The notes: generated by a model from the letters alone, not told the origin. A stretch of 64,000 nucleotides of DNA from Leptospiraceae bacterium (GCA_026005135.1 BPKM01000003.1:1-64000); one strand, 5' to 3'; positions 48,689 to 59,348 are shown, numbered from the stretch's first letter. Numbers and translations: made by a program.

Positions 48689-49252
48689 ATGAATGCATTA
48701 AAACGAATTATTCAAAAACATGGTGGTAAACTAACATTAATATTCCTGACAATAGGTTTTATATATTATCTTTATGGTGTTAATCCTAAGTATCAGGGAT
48801 ATGCTCCAGATCAGCCTATACCTTTTAGTCATAAAATTCATGCAGGCGAAGTAGGTATAGATTGTAGATTTTGCCATTATTCTGTAGAAAAATCAGAACA
48901 TGCTGGTGTGCCCGATTTAAATACGTGTATGAAGTGTCATAGCCAGATTGCTGGCGATAGTCCAGATATTCAATTCTTACGAAAGTCTTTCGAAGCAGGT
49001 ATTCCTATTCGCTGGAATAAAGTTCATGATTTACCTGATCATGCACATTTTAGTCATAAAGCACATATTGCACGTGGTTTTGATTGTCAAACCTGTCATG
49101 GTCCTATAGAAGATATGGATAAAGTAGAAGTTGCATCCGAATTCAATATGGGATGGTGTGTAAATTGTCATAGACAATATACAGAAGAAGAAAAACCAGC
49201 AGGAAATAATAATGCCATTGGTATAACAACCTGCGGTACATGTCATTATTAA
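48689..49252 (+). CDS. actA: alternative complex III pentaheme cytochrome c subunit ActA
   Basis: A 187-residue protein with one N-terminal membrane anchor (about 14-30) and five CxxCH heme sites (CRFCH, CMKCH, CQTCH, CVNCH, CGTCH), plus extra axial histidines (SHKIH, HFSHKAH). This is the layout of ActA, the electron-exit cytochrome of the quinol-oxidising alternative complex III. It is the first gene of the operon running to 59837. Confidence 0.92.
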   Translation: MNALKRIIQKHGGKLTLIFLTIGFIYYLYGVNPKYQGYAPDQPIPFSHKIHAGEVGIDCRFCHYSVEKSEHAGVPDLNTCMKCHSQIAGDSPDIQFLRKSFEAGIPIRWNKVHDLPDHAHFSHKAHIARGFDCQTCHGPIEDMDKVEVASEFNMGWCVNCHRQYTEEEKPAGNNNAIGITTCGTCHY

Positions 49253-49299
49253 TTAAAGCATTAAACAAGTAAAAAATTTTATAAAAAAGGGTATATAAT

Positions 49300-52200
49300 A
49301 TGAAAGAAACAAAACAATACTGGCAATCATTAGAAGAACGTTCCAATCCTCCTGTAGAAAGTTGGAAAACACCTGAATTTGAATATACACTTAAAGAAAT
49401 GTTAGATTATGCAAAAAATAAAAAGTTATCCCGTAAAGAATTTATGAAGTTTATGGGAGCATCTGCAATTATGTATCAGGCTGCCTGCCGAAGACCAACA
49501 GAGCAGATTGTTCCCGCAGTTATACAATCACCAGAATATGTTCCTGGAGAAAAATTATATTATGCTTCTGCAACTCCAGAAGGTACAGGAATTGTTGTAC
49601 ATGTAAGAGAAGGAAGACCTATTAAAATTGCTGGTAATAACGAACATCCTTTAACTAAAGGGGGTGTTTCCGCAAGCGAAGTTGCAGATTTATTAGATTT
49701 ATATGATCCAGATAGATTAAGATATCCAGTCATAATAGAAAAAAATAAAAAGAAAAAAGTAAAAAGAGATGATATTATTTCTAAAATACAGGAAAAAATT
49801 GAATCAAACAACTATGTTTTAATTACTGGACCTATTCAAAGTCCTTCTTCGAAAAAAATTATTAAAGCCTTTTTAGAACAATTTCCATTAGGAAAACATA
49901 TTGAATTCCGTCCAGATCCTTCGTTAAGACAAATACGAGAAGGTCAAAAACTTTGTTATAATCAAAATGTAATTCCTTTTTATCGATTTGATAAAGCAAA
50001 TTTAATCGTTGCGATTGAATCTGATTTCTTAGGTACTTTACCAGGTAATCCTATCTATACTCGGGCATTTACAGAAAAAAGAAATATAAATTATAAAAAA
50101 AGAGGATATAATTCTCTTATTGTGTTTGAATCTATGTATACTGTAACAGGTTCTAATGCTGATCATCGTTATGCTATAAAGCCTGGTGATGCTTCTATTG
50201 TAGCATTATCTATTGCAGCAGAACTTAATAATCAATTAAAAATTGGTCCTTATGTAAATAATACAACAGTAGTAAATTTATTAAATGCTTATTTGCCAGA
50301 AAAAGTAGAATCTATTATTGGAATATCAGCTCAAATTATAAAATCTGTTGCAAAACAGTTATCAAAAGAACAAGGTAAATCAATTGTTATATCTGGTTCA
50401 CCTTTAGCATCTGATGGAACAAATCAAACTCAAATTGCTATCAACCTAATTAATACAATTTTAGGTAATGATGGAAATACCATTGATTATGAAAATAGTC
50501 TACAATTATCTTCTGGTAATTCTGATTCAGATATCATTCAAACCTTAGAACAAATTAAAAATGGAGAAATAAAAACTGTTCTTTTAGCTAATGCAAATTT
50601 GGTTTATCATTTACCACAATCATTAAATGTAGAAGAAACATTAAAAAAAGCAGATTATATTGTTTCTTTTAGTGATAGAATTGATGAAACTGGCTGGTTA
50701 TCAAATGCTGTATTACCATTATCCCATTATTTAGAAGCATGGGGAGATGTAGAGGCAGTAAAAGGTATTCGTTCTGTTATTCAACCTACTATAAGACCAT
50801 TATATGATACATTATCATTAGAAGATTATTTAATTCAGATAGCTTATGGAAGCTTAGAAAATGTAGAAAATTTTCACCAGTTTATAAAAAATAATTGGTC
50901 TAATTATGCTAAAAGTAGTTTTACAAAATTCTGGATAGAAATATTACAAGCAGGTTATTATTCAGAAACAAAATTACAGGTACCTGGAAAAGCAAGAGAG
51001 TTTAATTTAAATGCTTTAAAACAATTACCAAAAGAACCAAAATTGAATCAAGGTTTTCGAATTGGATTATTTTATAATGTATCTGTTCTTGATGGTAAAG
51101 GTGCTAATAATGCATATAGACAGGAATTACCAGATCCAGTAACGAAAATTGTATGGACAAATTATGCAGCCATTTTACCAGAAACAGCAAGAAAACTCAA
51201 ATTAAAACAGGGATCTATTGTAGAAATTAAAACTAAAAATGGTATTGTAAGATTACCACTTCAATTACAACCTGGAATCCATCCAGAAGCGATTTTAATA
51301 CCTCTTGGATATGGTAGAACTTCTGCTGGAAAAGTAGGTAATAATATTGGTGATAATGCATTAAAATTGGTTTCTTTTGGGCAAAATTCAATTCAATTAA
51401 CAGCATTAGAACCAGAAATACAGAATGATTTACCATTTAAAATTACAGGAGAAAGAATAGTTTTACCATGTACACAAGTAGTTTATCGAACAGGTAGAAA
51501 TACTGAACATAGAGCTTTCTTTGCTCCTGGTAGTTTACCTAATGCTCCATATGATGGTTCATCTCAATATGATAGACAATTAGTATTAGAAACAACCTAT
51601 AAAGAATATAATAAAGGTTGGAAAGCACCAAAACAACCTATTGAATATCCAGAAAATGCCTCATTAATGCCAGAATGGGAATATGATGGAATTAGATGGC
51701 ATATGGTAATTGATTTAAATCTCTGTACTGGTTGTGGTGCTTGTGTTACAAGTTGTAATATAGAAAATAATATTCCAACTGTTGGTCCAGAAGAAGTAAC
51801 AGTTGGTAGAGAAATGCACTGGATGAGGATTGATCGTTATTATTCAGGTGATGAAAATAATCCAGAAGTTGTTCATCAACCAATGTTATGTCAACATTGC
51901 GAAAATGCACCATGTGAAAATGTATGTCCTGTTGGTGCAACATCTCATAGTGATGATGGACTAAATGTAATGGTATATAATAGATGTATTGGTACAAGAT
52001 ATTGTGCAAATAACTGCCCATATAAAGTAAGACGTTTTAACTGGTTTGAAAATTGGGAGTATATGGAAGGTGCAGTAAGAAAGTTAAGAGATCCTCAACA
52101 ATTAGCATTAAATCCAGATGTGACAGTAAGAAGAAGAGGAGTAATAGAGAAATGTACATTCTGTATACAGAGATTAAATCGAGCAAGACAGGATGCAAAA

Positions 52201-52413
52201 ATTAAAGGTCTAAAACGTGTTGTAGATGGTAGTGTTAAAACAGCATGTCAGGAAGTATGTCCAGCAAATGCAATCTATTTTGGTGATATTAATGATCCAA
52301 ATTCAGAAGTATCTCAATTAGTAAAAAATGGAAGAGGTTATAAAGTTTTAGATTTTCTAGGGGTAAAACCATCCATTACCTATTTAGCTAAAGTAAGAAA
52401 TCCAGTTATATAA
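49300..52413 (+). CDS. actB: alternative complex III subunit ActB (molybdopterin-like plus Fe-S domains)
   Basis: A 1037-residue fusion. An N-terminal Tat-like lipoprotein signal sits late, near residues 43-63: SRKEFMKFMGAS (Arg-Lys instead of Arg-Arg) and lipobox QAAC (C63). Then comes a molybdopterin-oxidoreductase-like domain (about 80-740), which in this complex carries no molybdenum cofactor, and a C-terminal ferredoxin-like domain with cysteine groups CTGCGACVTSC (from about 809), CQHCENAPCENVCP, CIGTRYCANNCP and CTFC...CQEVCP, enough for three [4Fe-4S] and one [3Fe-4S]/[4Fe-4S] cluster. It takes electrons from quinol via ActC and passes them to ActA/ActE. Confidence 0.92.
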   Translation: MKETKQYWQSLEERSNPPVESWKTPEFEYTLKEMLDYAKNKKLSRKEFMKFMGASAIMYQAACRRPTEQIVPAVIQSPEYVPGEKLYYASATPEGTGIVVHVREGRPIKIAGNNEHPLTKGGVSASEVADLLDLYDPDRLRYPVIIEKNKKKKVKRDDIISKIQEKIESNNYVLITGPIQSPSSKKIIKAFLEQFPLGKHIEFRPDPSLRQIREGQKLCYNQNVIPFYRFDKANLIVAIESDFLGTLPGNPIYTRAFTEKRNINYKKRGYNSLIVFESMYTVTGSNADHRYAIKPGDASIVALSIAAELNNQLKIGPYVNNTTVVNLLNAYLPEKVESIIGISAQIIKSVAKQLSKEQGKSIVISGSPLASDGTNQTQIAINLINTILGNDGNTIDYENSLQLSSGNSDSDIIQTLEQIKNGEIKTVLLANANLVYHLPQSLNVEETLKKADYIVSFSDRIDETGWLSNAVLPLSHYLEAWGDVEAVKGIRSVIQPTIRPLYDTLSLEDYLIQIAYGSLENVENFHQFIKNNWSNYAKSSFTKFWIEILQAGYYSETKLQVPGKAREFNLNALKQLPKEPKLNQGFRIGLFYNVSVLDGKGANNAYRQELPDPVTKIVWTNYAAILPETARKLKLKQGSIVEIKTKNGIVRLPLQLQPGIHPEAILIPLGYGRTSAGKVGNNIGDNALKLVSFGQNSIQLTALEPEIQNDLPFKITGERIVLPCTQVVYRTGRNTEHRAFFAPGSLPNAPYDGSSQYDRQLVLETTYKEYNKGWKAPKQPIEYPENASLMPEWEYDGIRWHMVIDLNLCTGCGACVTSCNIENNIPTVGPEEVTVGREMHWMRIDRYYSGDENNPEVVHQPMLCQHCENAPCENVCPVGATSHSDDGLNVMVYNRCIGTRYCANNCPYKVRRFNWFENWEYMEGAVRKLRDPQQLALNPDVTVRRRGVIEKCTFCIQRLNRARQDAKIKGLKRVVDGSVKTACQEVCPANAIYFGDINDPNSEVSQLVKNGRGYKVLDFLGVKPSITYLAKVRNPVI

Positions 52414-52434
52414 AACAAAATAAAGGACTAGAAT

Positions 52435-53838
52435 ATGGCACTAGAAACATTAACAAAAGAACAGAAGGAATATATCAATCCTACAATGGTAGAAGGGAAT
52501 AAAACCTATAAACAGGTTACTGATGATATTATTCGTCCCATTAATACATTTCCAACAAAATTATGGTGGATAGCATTTAGTATCGCTTTTGCTTTATTAT
52601 TGTTGCTTGTAGGAGAAATTGCTTATCTTTTTGCAACAGGAATGGGAATTGTAGGTGTAAATGTCCCGGTTAGTTGGGGATCATTTATCGTTACCTTTGT
52701 TTTCTGGATTGGTATTGGACATGCGGGAACATTAATATCTGCTATTTTATATGTATTTAGACAACAATGGAGAATGGCAATTAACCGTTCTGCGGAAGCT
52801 ATGACTATTTTTGCTGTAGCTTGTGCAGGTATTTATCCATTAATCCATGTTGGAAGACCATGGTTGACTTTCTGGATATTTCCATATCCTAATGAAAGAG
52901 GAACACTCTGGCCAAATTTTAGATCTCCTTTATTATGGGATGTATTTGCTATATCTACCTACTTAACAATATCACTTGTTTTCTGGTATATTGGATTAAT
53001 ACCAGACTTTGCAACAGTACGAGATCGATTAAAAGAAGATAATTTATTTAATAAAATAAGAAAAAAGATTTATGCTATATTATCCATGGGATGGGTTGGT
53101 AGTGCTAAAGCTTGGGCACATTACGAAGCAACAGCTATGATCTTAGCAGGTTTATCAATGCCTTTGGTATTTTCTGTTCATACTATCGTTTCTTTTGACT
53201 TTGCAACATCAGTAATCCCAGGTTGGCATACAACAGTTTTTCCACCTTATTTCGTAGCTGGTGCTGTATTCTCTGGATTTGGTATGGTTTTAACTCTACT
53301 GGTGATAATGAGAGAAGTCTTTAATTTTAAAGAATATATTACCCAAAAACATTTAGAAAATATGGCAAAAGTTACTATGTTAACCGGTTCTTTGGTTGGT
53401 ATAGCTTATGGTACAGAATTCTTTGTTGCATGGTATTCTGGAAGTAGATTCGAAGCTTTTACATTTATAAGTAGAGCATTTGGTCCCTATTGGTGGGCAT
53501 ACTGGATAATGGTATCTTGTAATGTAATAACACCACAATTATTCTGGTTTAAAAAAATACGTACAAATCCCGTAGCATTATGGATTATTTCTATTTTTGT
53601 TAATATAGGTATGTGGTTTGAAAGATATGTTATAGTTGTAACATCTTTACAAAGAGATTTCTTACCATCAAGCTGGGATTTATATATTATGACAAAGCAT
53701 GATTTTGGAATTTTAATTGGTTCATTTGGATTATTCTTTACTTTATTTTTATTATTCGCAAGAGTATTCCCAACAATAGCTATGGCAGAAGTAAAAACCT
53801 TAGTTAAATCTCCAGAAGCTAAAGGATACGGACATTAA
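52435..53838 (+). CDS. actC: alternative complex III NrfD-like membrane subunit ActC
   Basis: A 467-residue integral membrane protein with about ten transmembrane helices of the NrfD/PsrC family, which binds the quinol. Typical segments are [33 protein letters not shown] and [18 protein letters not shown]. An AGGACTAG region precedes the ATG, 21 bp after actB. Length matches ActC from other bacteria. Confidence 0.93.
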   Translation: MALETLTKEQKEYINPTMVEGNKTYKQVTDDIIRPINTFPTKLWWIAFSIAFALLLLLVGEIAYLFATGMGIVGVNVPVSWGSFIVTFVFWIGIGHAGTLISAILYVFRQQWRMAINRSAEAMTIFAVACAGIYPLIHVGRPWLTFWIFPYPNERGTLWPNFRSPLLWDVFAISTYLTISLVFWYIGLIPDFATVRDRLKEDNLFNKIRKKIYAILSMGWVGSAKAWAHYEATAMILAGLSMPLVFSVHTIVSFDFATSVIPGWHTTVFPPYFVAGAVFSGFGMVLTLLVIMREVFNFKEYITQKHLENMAKVTMLTGSLVGIAYGTEFFVAWYSGSRFEAFTFISRAFGPYWWAYWIMVSCNVITPQLFWFKKIRTNPVALWIISIFVNIGMWFERYVIVVTSLQRDFLPSSWDLYIMTKHDFGILIGSFGLFFTLFLLFARVFPTIAMAEVKTLVKSPEAKGYGH

Positions 53839-53850
53839 AAGGAGATGTAT

Positions 53851-54532
53851 ATGCAAGTAATAGAAAAAATATTTGAATCCTTAGAAAAATTTTTAGATGT
53901 ATTTTTTGGAAAACAAATAGAATTTTTTGAAAAGCTATTATTAAAAGCTTTTAAATATAGATACGAAGAACCTGTTTCTGGTATTGTAGCGATTTTTTCT
54001 ACACCAGAAAGAATATTACAAGCAGCAAAAAAAGCAAAAGAAAAAGGATATACAGGTTTTGATTGCTTTACTCCGTTTCCAGTTCATGGATTAGAACATG
54101 CTATGGGACATGATAGATCTAAATTACCTTATTTAACATTTTTTGCTGGTTTAACAGGCTTATTGGTTGCGATATTTATCCAGTATAATACACATGAAAA
54201 TCTTATAACCTATACAATTACTCATTTGATTGATGCATATCCAAATTTAAATTCTTATCCTTTAAATTATGGTGGAAAACCTACATTTAGCTGGCCTGCT
54301 ATGATACCAATTTGTTTTGAATTAACTGTTTTATTTGGCGGATTAGGAACAGTAGCAGGTTTATTCATGCTATCGCGTATGCCAAAACCTTCGCGAATAC
54401 CAGTTCACGAAGCAATAACTGATGATAAATTCGCATTATGGATTCCATCAAATTCAATATAATTATAATGAAGAAGAAATAAAAACTATTTTTCAGGAAT
54501 TAGGAGCAGAAGAAATAAAGGTGGTAGGTTAG
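53851..54532 (+). pseudogene. actD: alternative complex III subunit ActD, last part displaced by one extra base
   Basis: The start is set at ATG 53851, 6 bp after AAAGGAG (an ATG at 53845 abuts that site). The main frame ends at 54462. The frame one base over continues with QYNYNEEEIKTIFQELGAEEIKVVG to a TAG at 54530-54532, exactly the C-terminal alpha-beta segment expected of ActD (DUF3341), so one base is extra between about 54435 and 54462. Two membrane helices (about 92-112 and 153-173) and the N-terminal GIVAIFSTPERILQAAKKA ferredoxin-like fold are intact. The first frame alone might still be functional. Confidence 0.8.
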
Positions 54533-54534
54533 TT

Positions 54535-55147
54535 ATGAAGACAAAAAATAAATTAATAATTTTAATAGCTTTGGTGCTCATTATAAATTGTAATTATGCT
54601 GGGAATAAATCTGGGCTTCATTGGTTTTTAGATATGCATGATAATTTAGCTGTAGAAGCTCAGGAAGAAGATCCAACAACATTATTATTATCTTATAAAC
54701 AAGAAAAAATGAAAGGTACTGATAATATCGAAGCATATACGGGACCAGGTTCAACAATGCGCGTACCACCAGAAGGAACAGTACCAAGAAATTATACACC
54801 ATATTTATATGATCCCAATGATTTTGATACTCCAGCAAAAGAGTTGGTAAATCCTTTAAAGCCAACTAAAGCAAGTATTAGAAAGAGGACAAAAGCAATA
54901 TAATATTTATTGTGCTGTTTGCCATGGAAAGCAAGGTCATGGAGATGGTCCAGTTTCACCAAGATTTTCTAATATACCAGCATTAGCAGGTAAAAATTCC
55001 AATGTTTTAGATTGGGAAGATGGACGTTTTTTTCATATTATAACAGTTGGAAGAGCTCAAATGAAGTCCTATGCAGCACAAATTTCTCCAGAAGATAGAT
55101 GGGCAATTATTCATTATATTAGATTATTACAAAAAAATTCACAATAA
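54535..55147 (+). pseudogene. actE: alternative complex III cytochrome c subunit ActE, split by one extra base
   Basis: The first frame (54535-54903) gives a lipoprotein signal (lipobox IINC), the proline-rich linker and the MRVPPEGTVPR motif typical of ActE. With one A near 54880 removed, the frame continues as ERGQKQYNIYCAVCHGKQGHGDGP through YAAQISPEDRWAIIHYIRLL to the stop at 55145-55147, supplying the single c-type heme (CAVCH). Without the shift the heme would be lost. It lies 2 bp after the actD stop and 10 bp before actF. Confidence 0.88.
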
Positions 55148-55157
55148 GGAGTAGAAA

Positions 55158-56402
55158 ATGGCATCTTTACCAGATAATACTAAATTACAATTTCAAATGT
55201 CATCAAAACTAAGAAATATAGCATTGGGATTATTAATTATAGGTATTATTTTAACAATTTTACAAATTGTATTCCCCTGGCATTCAAATCATGCTGCTCA
55301 GGAACATGGTAATCCACGATTATTTTTTTCTTTACATTTAGCTTTTTTGGTTTATTTACCTATAACAATTGGAGCACTTTTTTTTGTAATGTTACATCAT
55401 TTGTCTGGAGCAGCATGGAGTGTTACAATAAGAAGATTAGCAGAAGCTCATGTATGGTTTTTGCCAATATTGTTGATTGCTTTAATTATTATTCTCGGAT
55501 TTGGAATTGGTGATGTATTTCATCATTGGGTACATGCTCCAGAAACAGATGAATTAATACAACATAAATCTGGTTGGTTAAATACTAAATTTTTTATAGT
55601 AAGAAATATCATAATTTTTATAGTATGGATGATCTTTGGTTGGTATTTATGGAAATTATCAGTAAAACAGGACAAAGAAGGAAAATTTGAATATACACCA
55701 AAATTAGCAAAGATTTCAGCTGGCTTTGCCGTAGTATTTGCTATTACTATTTCTACAACATCATGGGATTTAAGTATGAGTGTAGAACCTCATTGGTTTT
55801 CTACGATATGGGCAGTTTATATTTTTTCTGGTGTTTTATTATCAATTTTTGCAGTATTGGCAATATGGGCATTTTTCTTAAAAAAAGCTGGCTATTATGA
55901 GAATACATTAACAGAAGATCATATTCATGATATTGGTAAATACTTGTGGGGTTCTTCTATATTTTGGGCTTATATTGGTATTGCTTCTCAATTTTTATTA
56001 ATATGGTATGGACATATCCCGGAAGAAACTACTTTTTTTCATACAAGATTATATAATGACGATTTAAGCCATAATCCATGGGCAATTGTATCATTATTAT
56101 TAGTAATTATACGTTTTATATTACCATTTTTCTTATTAATCAAGCGTGAATATAAAAGAAATTTTGGTTGGTTAGCAGCAGTATCTGGTTTAATTTTATT
56201 TGGACAAATTTGGGATATGTATTGGATTTTATATCCTACATTAGATCATGGGCATTTTGTAATGTTTTCCTGGCAGGAAATAGGAACATTATTATTATTT
56301 ACTGGTTTATATATATTAACAGTTGGTTATGCTTTAACAAAAAGCAAATTAATTCCAGTAAACGATCCACGATTAGAAGAATGTTTACATATGCATCATT
56401 AA
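55158..56402 (+). CDS. actF: alternative complex III membrane subunit ActF
   Basis: A 414-residue protein with about ten transmembrane helices, a shortened NrfD-like fold resembling ActC. The N-terminal PWHSNHA...RLFFSLHLAFLVYLP, VEPHWFSTIWAVYIFSG and WAYIGIASQFLLIWYGHIPEET segments are characteristic of ActF. A GGAG site precedes the ATG. Confidence 0.92.
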   Translation: MASLPDNTKLQFQMSSKLRNIALGLLIIGIILTILQIVFPWHSNHAAQEHGNPRLFFSLHLAFLVYLPITIGALFFVMLHHLSGAAWSVTIRRLAEAHVWFLPILLIALIIILGFGIGDVFHHWVHAPETDELIQHKSGWLNTKFFIVRNIIIFIVWMIFGWYLWKLSVKQDKEGKFEYTPKLAKISAGFAVVFAITISTTSWDLSMSVEPHWFSTIWAVYIFSGVLLSIFAVLAIWAFFLKKAGYYENTLTEDHIHDIGKYLWGSSIFWAYIGIASQFLLIWYGHIPEETTFFHTRLYNDDLSHNPWAIVSLLLVIIRFILPFFLLIKREYKRNFGWLAAVSGLILFGQIWDMYWILYPTLDHGHFVMFSWQEIGTLLLFTGLYILTVGYALTKSKLIPVNDPRLEECLHMHH

Positions 56403-56420
56403 TTTAAAAGGGATACTTAT

Positions 56421-57321
56421 ATGAAAAAACAATTGATATTAGTAAACATTATACTAACATTTTTATTAATAAGTTGTAAGGATAAAAAAGTAAAGATATA
56501 TGAACCAACACCAGAAGCTTTAAGTTATGGTTCTTTAATATATGCATCTTCTGAGGTTAATTGTAAAAATTGCCATGGTATAGATTATAAAGGAAATGGA
56601 CCAGATGCAAAAGATCTGGATATATCTGTACCAGATTTTACTTCTAAGATTCCTGCAGAGAAAACACCCTTAGATTATTTTAAAGCAATTTCAGTTGGTA
56701 CAGAAAAAACAATCAAAAATGGAATGAATTATCATGCCTTTTATCATTTAACAGATAAAGCAAAATGGGCTTTAGCAAATTATCTCTATTCTTTATCTAA
56801 AGGACCAGAAACAGCTAAAGAAAAAGAAATACGAAATCAAGCTTTAATAACATCATGGAAAGAAGTAGAAGAAATTTATAAAAAAAATAGAAAATGGTAT
56901 ATGGGAGAAAATACGCCTTCTACAGAGAGAGAACCAGCTCCAGACCTAAATGAAATTATACAAAAAACTGATTTTACTATATCTCAGGATGTACCTGTTA
57001 AAATAATATCTGAACAACAATATGAGAAGGTTTTTAAAGCAAGAGAATTATACGAAGATGGATACAATCTCTATAAAAATAATTGTCAGAATTGCCATGG
57101 TTTAGCAGGTGAGGGTGTTCCAGGTGCAAAATTATTAGGTATATTGGATGAATCCCGATTTGATCCAATAAAGGGTATATGCAAGAAGAAAACCATCTTT
57201 TGTAGGTATTCCATCGTTAAATAATATAACAAAAGAAACTGTAAATAAAGCTCATAACTATTATTTTACAGAAGAACAATGGAGTGATTTAATCAATTAT
57301 ATTAATGCAATAACGGAGTAA
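56421..57321 (+). pseudogene. diheme cytochrome c lipoprotein, split by one extra base
   Basis: A lipoprotein signal (LLISC, C19) is followed by two c-type cytochrome domains with CKNCH (about 49-53) and CQNCH (about 222-226). The first frame stops at 57224 soon after the second heme. Removing one base near 57174-57181 gives GYARRKPSFVGIPSLNN...EEQWSDLINYINAI to TAA at 57319, completing the second cytochrome fold. It lies between actF and the CcoN-like gene and probably carries electrons from alternative complex III to a terminal acceptor. Confidence 0.8.
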
Positions 57322-57327
57322 TCATCT

Positions 57328-58677
57328 ATGGAAAAACAAGGATTTAAAACAACATCACAATATTTTAGAAATGCGGGTACTATTTGGTTTATATTGGGTA
57401 TATTATTAAGTATTGTAGGACATTTAGAATTAACACAATTTTTATTTCAATTAAGTGACGTAATTTGGTATGGAAAATTACAACCTGTATTGATTAATAT
57501 TTTTATTTTTGGTTCGATTTTATCTTATTTTTTCGGTGCGATATTTGAAGAGCTCGATAATATAAAAGTTGAAATAATCAAACCAACTATAGTAGGAAGT
57601 TTAACATTTGCAATTTATCAAATTTCTTTAATTTTTGGAATAATTGTATTAATGTATGGTTATAATCAGGGAAGAAGTTATGGTGAATTAAATTTTATAG
57701 CAGATAATTTATTTATGTTGGTATTTACAATTGTAATAGTTTTAACGTTAATATATGCAAAAAAATCTGAACAACTTACTGGATCTCTACAATTTAGTAT
57801 TATTACATTAGCTGGTATAATAACGACTTATTTTCTTGGTAATTTTGGATTTCCCAATTCTTATATTACAACAGTACCACCAACTTCTGGTTTTCAAGAT
57901 GCATTAGTTCAGGGATATTATAAAACATCTATATTTGTTTTTTATATAGCTTTACCATTATTATTTTTATTATATACAGCAATAAAAAATGTATATGCAA
58001 TTAAAGATGAAGACCAAAATTTTATATACCCTTTAATGATATTAGTATTATTAGTTGCGTTTTCTTCTGGTGCAGGATTAGAAAAATCAGCATTTCGTAA
58101 TTTCTGGACAATCATAGGAGATTATATATTTGCTTCTATAAATATGGTTCTATTAGGAATAGCTTATATGATCCATAGAATTTATCATCAAAAAAAAGAA
58201 AAACAACCATCTTTTATTTTAACTGTTGGTGGAACCTTATTGAGTATATTATTCTTTTATAACTTTATTATTTCTTTACCTGTTATACATAAATATTTTC
58301 AATATACTTTTTCTGATTCCTTCGTTTTATATAATAAATTGATATATATATTGTTACCAATTTATATAGCTTATAATAATGCTATTAATTTTAATCTAAA
58401 GAAAAATGTCTCGAGCTGGGTATCTTTTTTAATATTATTCTTAGGAATTATAGTATTTCTAATATTTTCTATAGAAGGAATCGTGGTGGCGAAATCTATT
58501 TATGGAATAAATCAGAACGAACTAATGGCTAAAGATTGGAATACAATTTTAGATAAAAATTTAATATTTATCAATATTAGAATGATAATTGATATCGTAT
58601 TTTTATTATTCAGTATATATATTATACCATTTTCTTTAAAAGAGAATAATATAATAGAACAAAAACAAGCAGCATAG
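57328..58677 (+). CDS. CcoN-like (cbb3 oxidase subunit I) membrane protein lacking heme/copper ligands
   Basis: A 449-residue protein with about 12 transmembrane helices. Segment order resembles cbb3 subunit I: WYGKLQPVLINIFIFG aligns with the low-spin heme-ligand region (RLRPxHTNAVIFG), NQGRSYGELNFIADNL with NGREYAEMLWPID, and FQDALVQGYYKTSIFVFYIALP with VDAMVQWWYGHNAVGFFLT. At each place the ligand His is replaced (HTN to LIN, GHN to YKT), the HH pair of the copper site is absent, and no HVH motif occurs. Only four His exist in the whole protein, none in a ligand position. It cannot bind the usual cofactors and may be a structural partner of the cytochromes encoded next. Confidence 0.65.
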   Translation: MEKQGFKTTSQYFRNAGTIWFILGILLSIVGHLELTQFLFQLSDVIWYGKLQPVLINIFIFGSILSYFFGAIFEELDNIKVEIIKPTIVGSLTFAIYQISLIFGIIVLMYGYNQGRSYGELNFIADNLFMLVFTIVIVLTLIYAKKSEQLTGSLQFSIITLAGIITTYFLGNFGFPNSYITTVPPTSGFQDALVQGYYKTSIFVFYIALPLLFLLYTAIKNVYAIKDEDQNFIYPLMILVLLVAFSSGAGLEKSAFRNFWTIIGDYIFASINMVLLGIAYMIHRIYHQKKEKQPSFILTVGGTLLSILFFYNFIISLPVIHKYFQYTFSDSFVLYNKLIYILLPIYIAYNNAINFNLKKNVSSWVSFLILFLGIIVFLIFSIEGIVVAKSIYGINQNELMAKDWNTILDKNLIFINIRMIIDIVFLLFSIYIIPFSLKENNIIEQKQAA

Positions 58678-58686
58678 GAGTAAAAA

Positions 58687-59319
58687 ATGAAAAATCCTAT
58701 AAAATTATTTTTTTCAACCTTATTAATTTTGGTTATTGGTTTTATAATAACAGTTGTATGGTCATTTAAAGTTGATTTACATGGTAAACATGCTTTTACA
58801 CAGGCACCAGAAAATCCAATTGTTTTAAAAGGATTAGAGATTTATTATCAGGAAGGTTGTCAATATTGTCATACAATTAATGTAAGAGCGATAAGAGGAG
58901 AAATAAAACGTTATATAGACCAGGAAAAATATGGATATGATCCTGTAATTGAACCAAACGAATATTTATTTTTCGCACCATTCCCTATTGGTGAGCAAAG
59001 AGTTGGTCCAGATTTAACTACCATATCCAGTAGATATACAAAAGAGCAGTTAGAAAATATATTAAAAGGGAAATCAGATAGAAAATATACGAAAGGATAT
59101 CACAATTATCAATATTTATTTATTGATGATGATTTAAAACCTTTATTTCTATCCTGGAAAATACGTTGGATGATGAATAGTGGTTTACCTATGAATGATC
59201 CCTATCAAAGAAGTGTATTTTTAGCATTAGAAGATAAAACAAAAGGAGATGCACTCGTAGAATTTTTATATTATTTAGGAAAAAGAAAACAGGAATTCGA
59301 AGGAAAATTTTATAAATAA
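58687..59319 (+). CDS. CcoO-like membrane-anchored monoheme cytochrome c
   Basis: A 210-residue protein with one N-terminal membrane anchor (about 9-27) and one heme site CQYCH in EIYYQEGCQYCHTINVRAIRGE, followed by EQRVGPDLTTISSRYT. This is the CcoO/FixO pattern (EGCYYCHSQMIRPFRxE; KRTGPDLARVGGRYS). The methionine ligand may be in SGLPMND near residue 160. A GGAG site precedes the ATG. It pairs with the CcoN-like gene 9 bp upstream. Confidence 0.8.
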   Translation: MKNPIKLFFSTLLILVIGFIITVVWSFKVDLHGKHAFTQAPENPIVLKGLEIYYQEGCQYCHTINVRAIRGEIKRYIDQEKYGYDPVIEPNEYLFFAPFPIGEQRVGPDLTTISSRYTKEQLENILKGKSDRKYTKGYHNYQYLFIDDDLKPLFLSWKIRWMMNSGLPMNDPYQRSVFLALEDKTKGDALVEFLYYLGKRKQEFEGKFYK

Positions 59320-59348
59320 ATTATATTATAATAGTAAGGAGAAGTTAT

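Noticed and set aside
57328..58677. Functional cbb3 oxidase subunit I
   Set aside because: The heme and copper ligand histidines are absent, so it cannot be annotated as a working oxidase.
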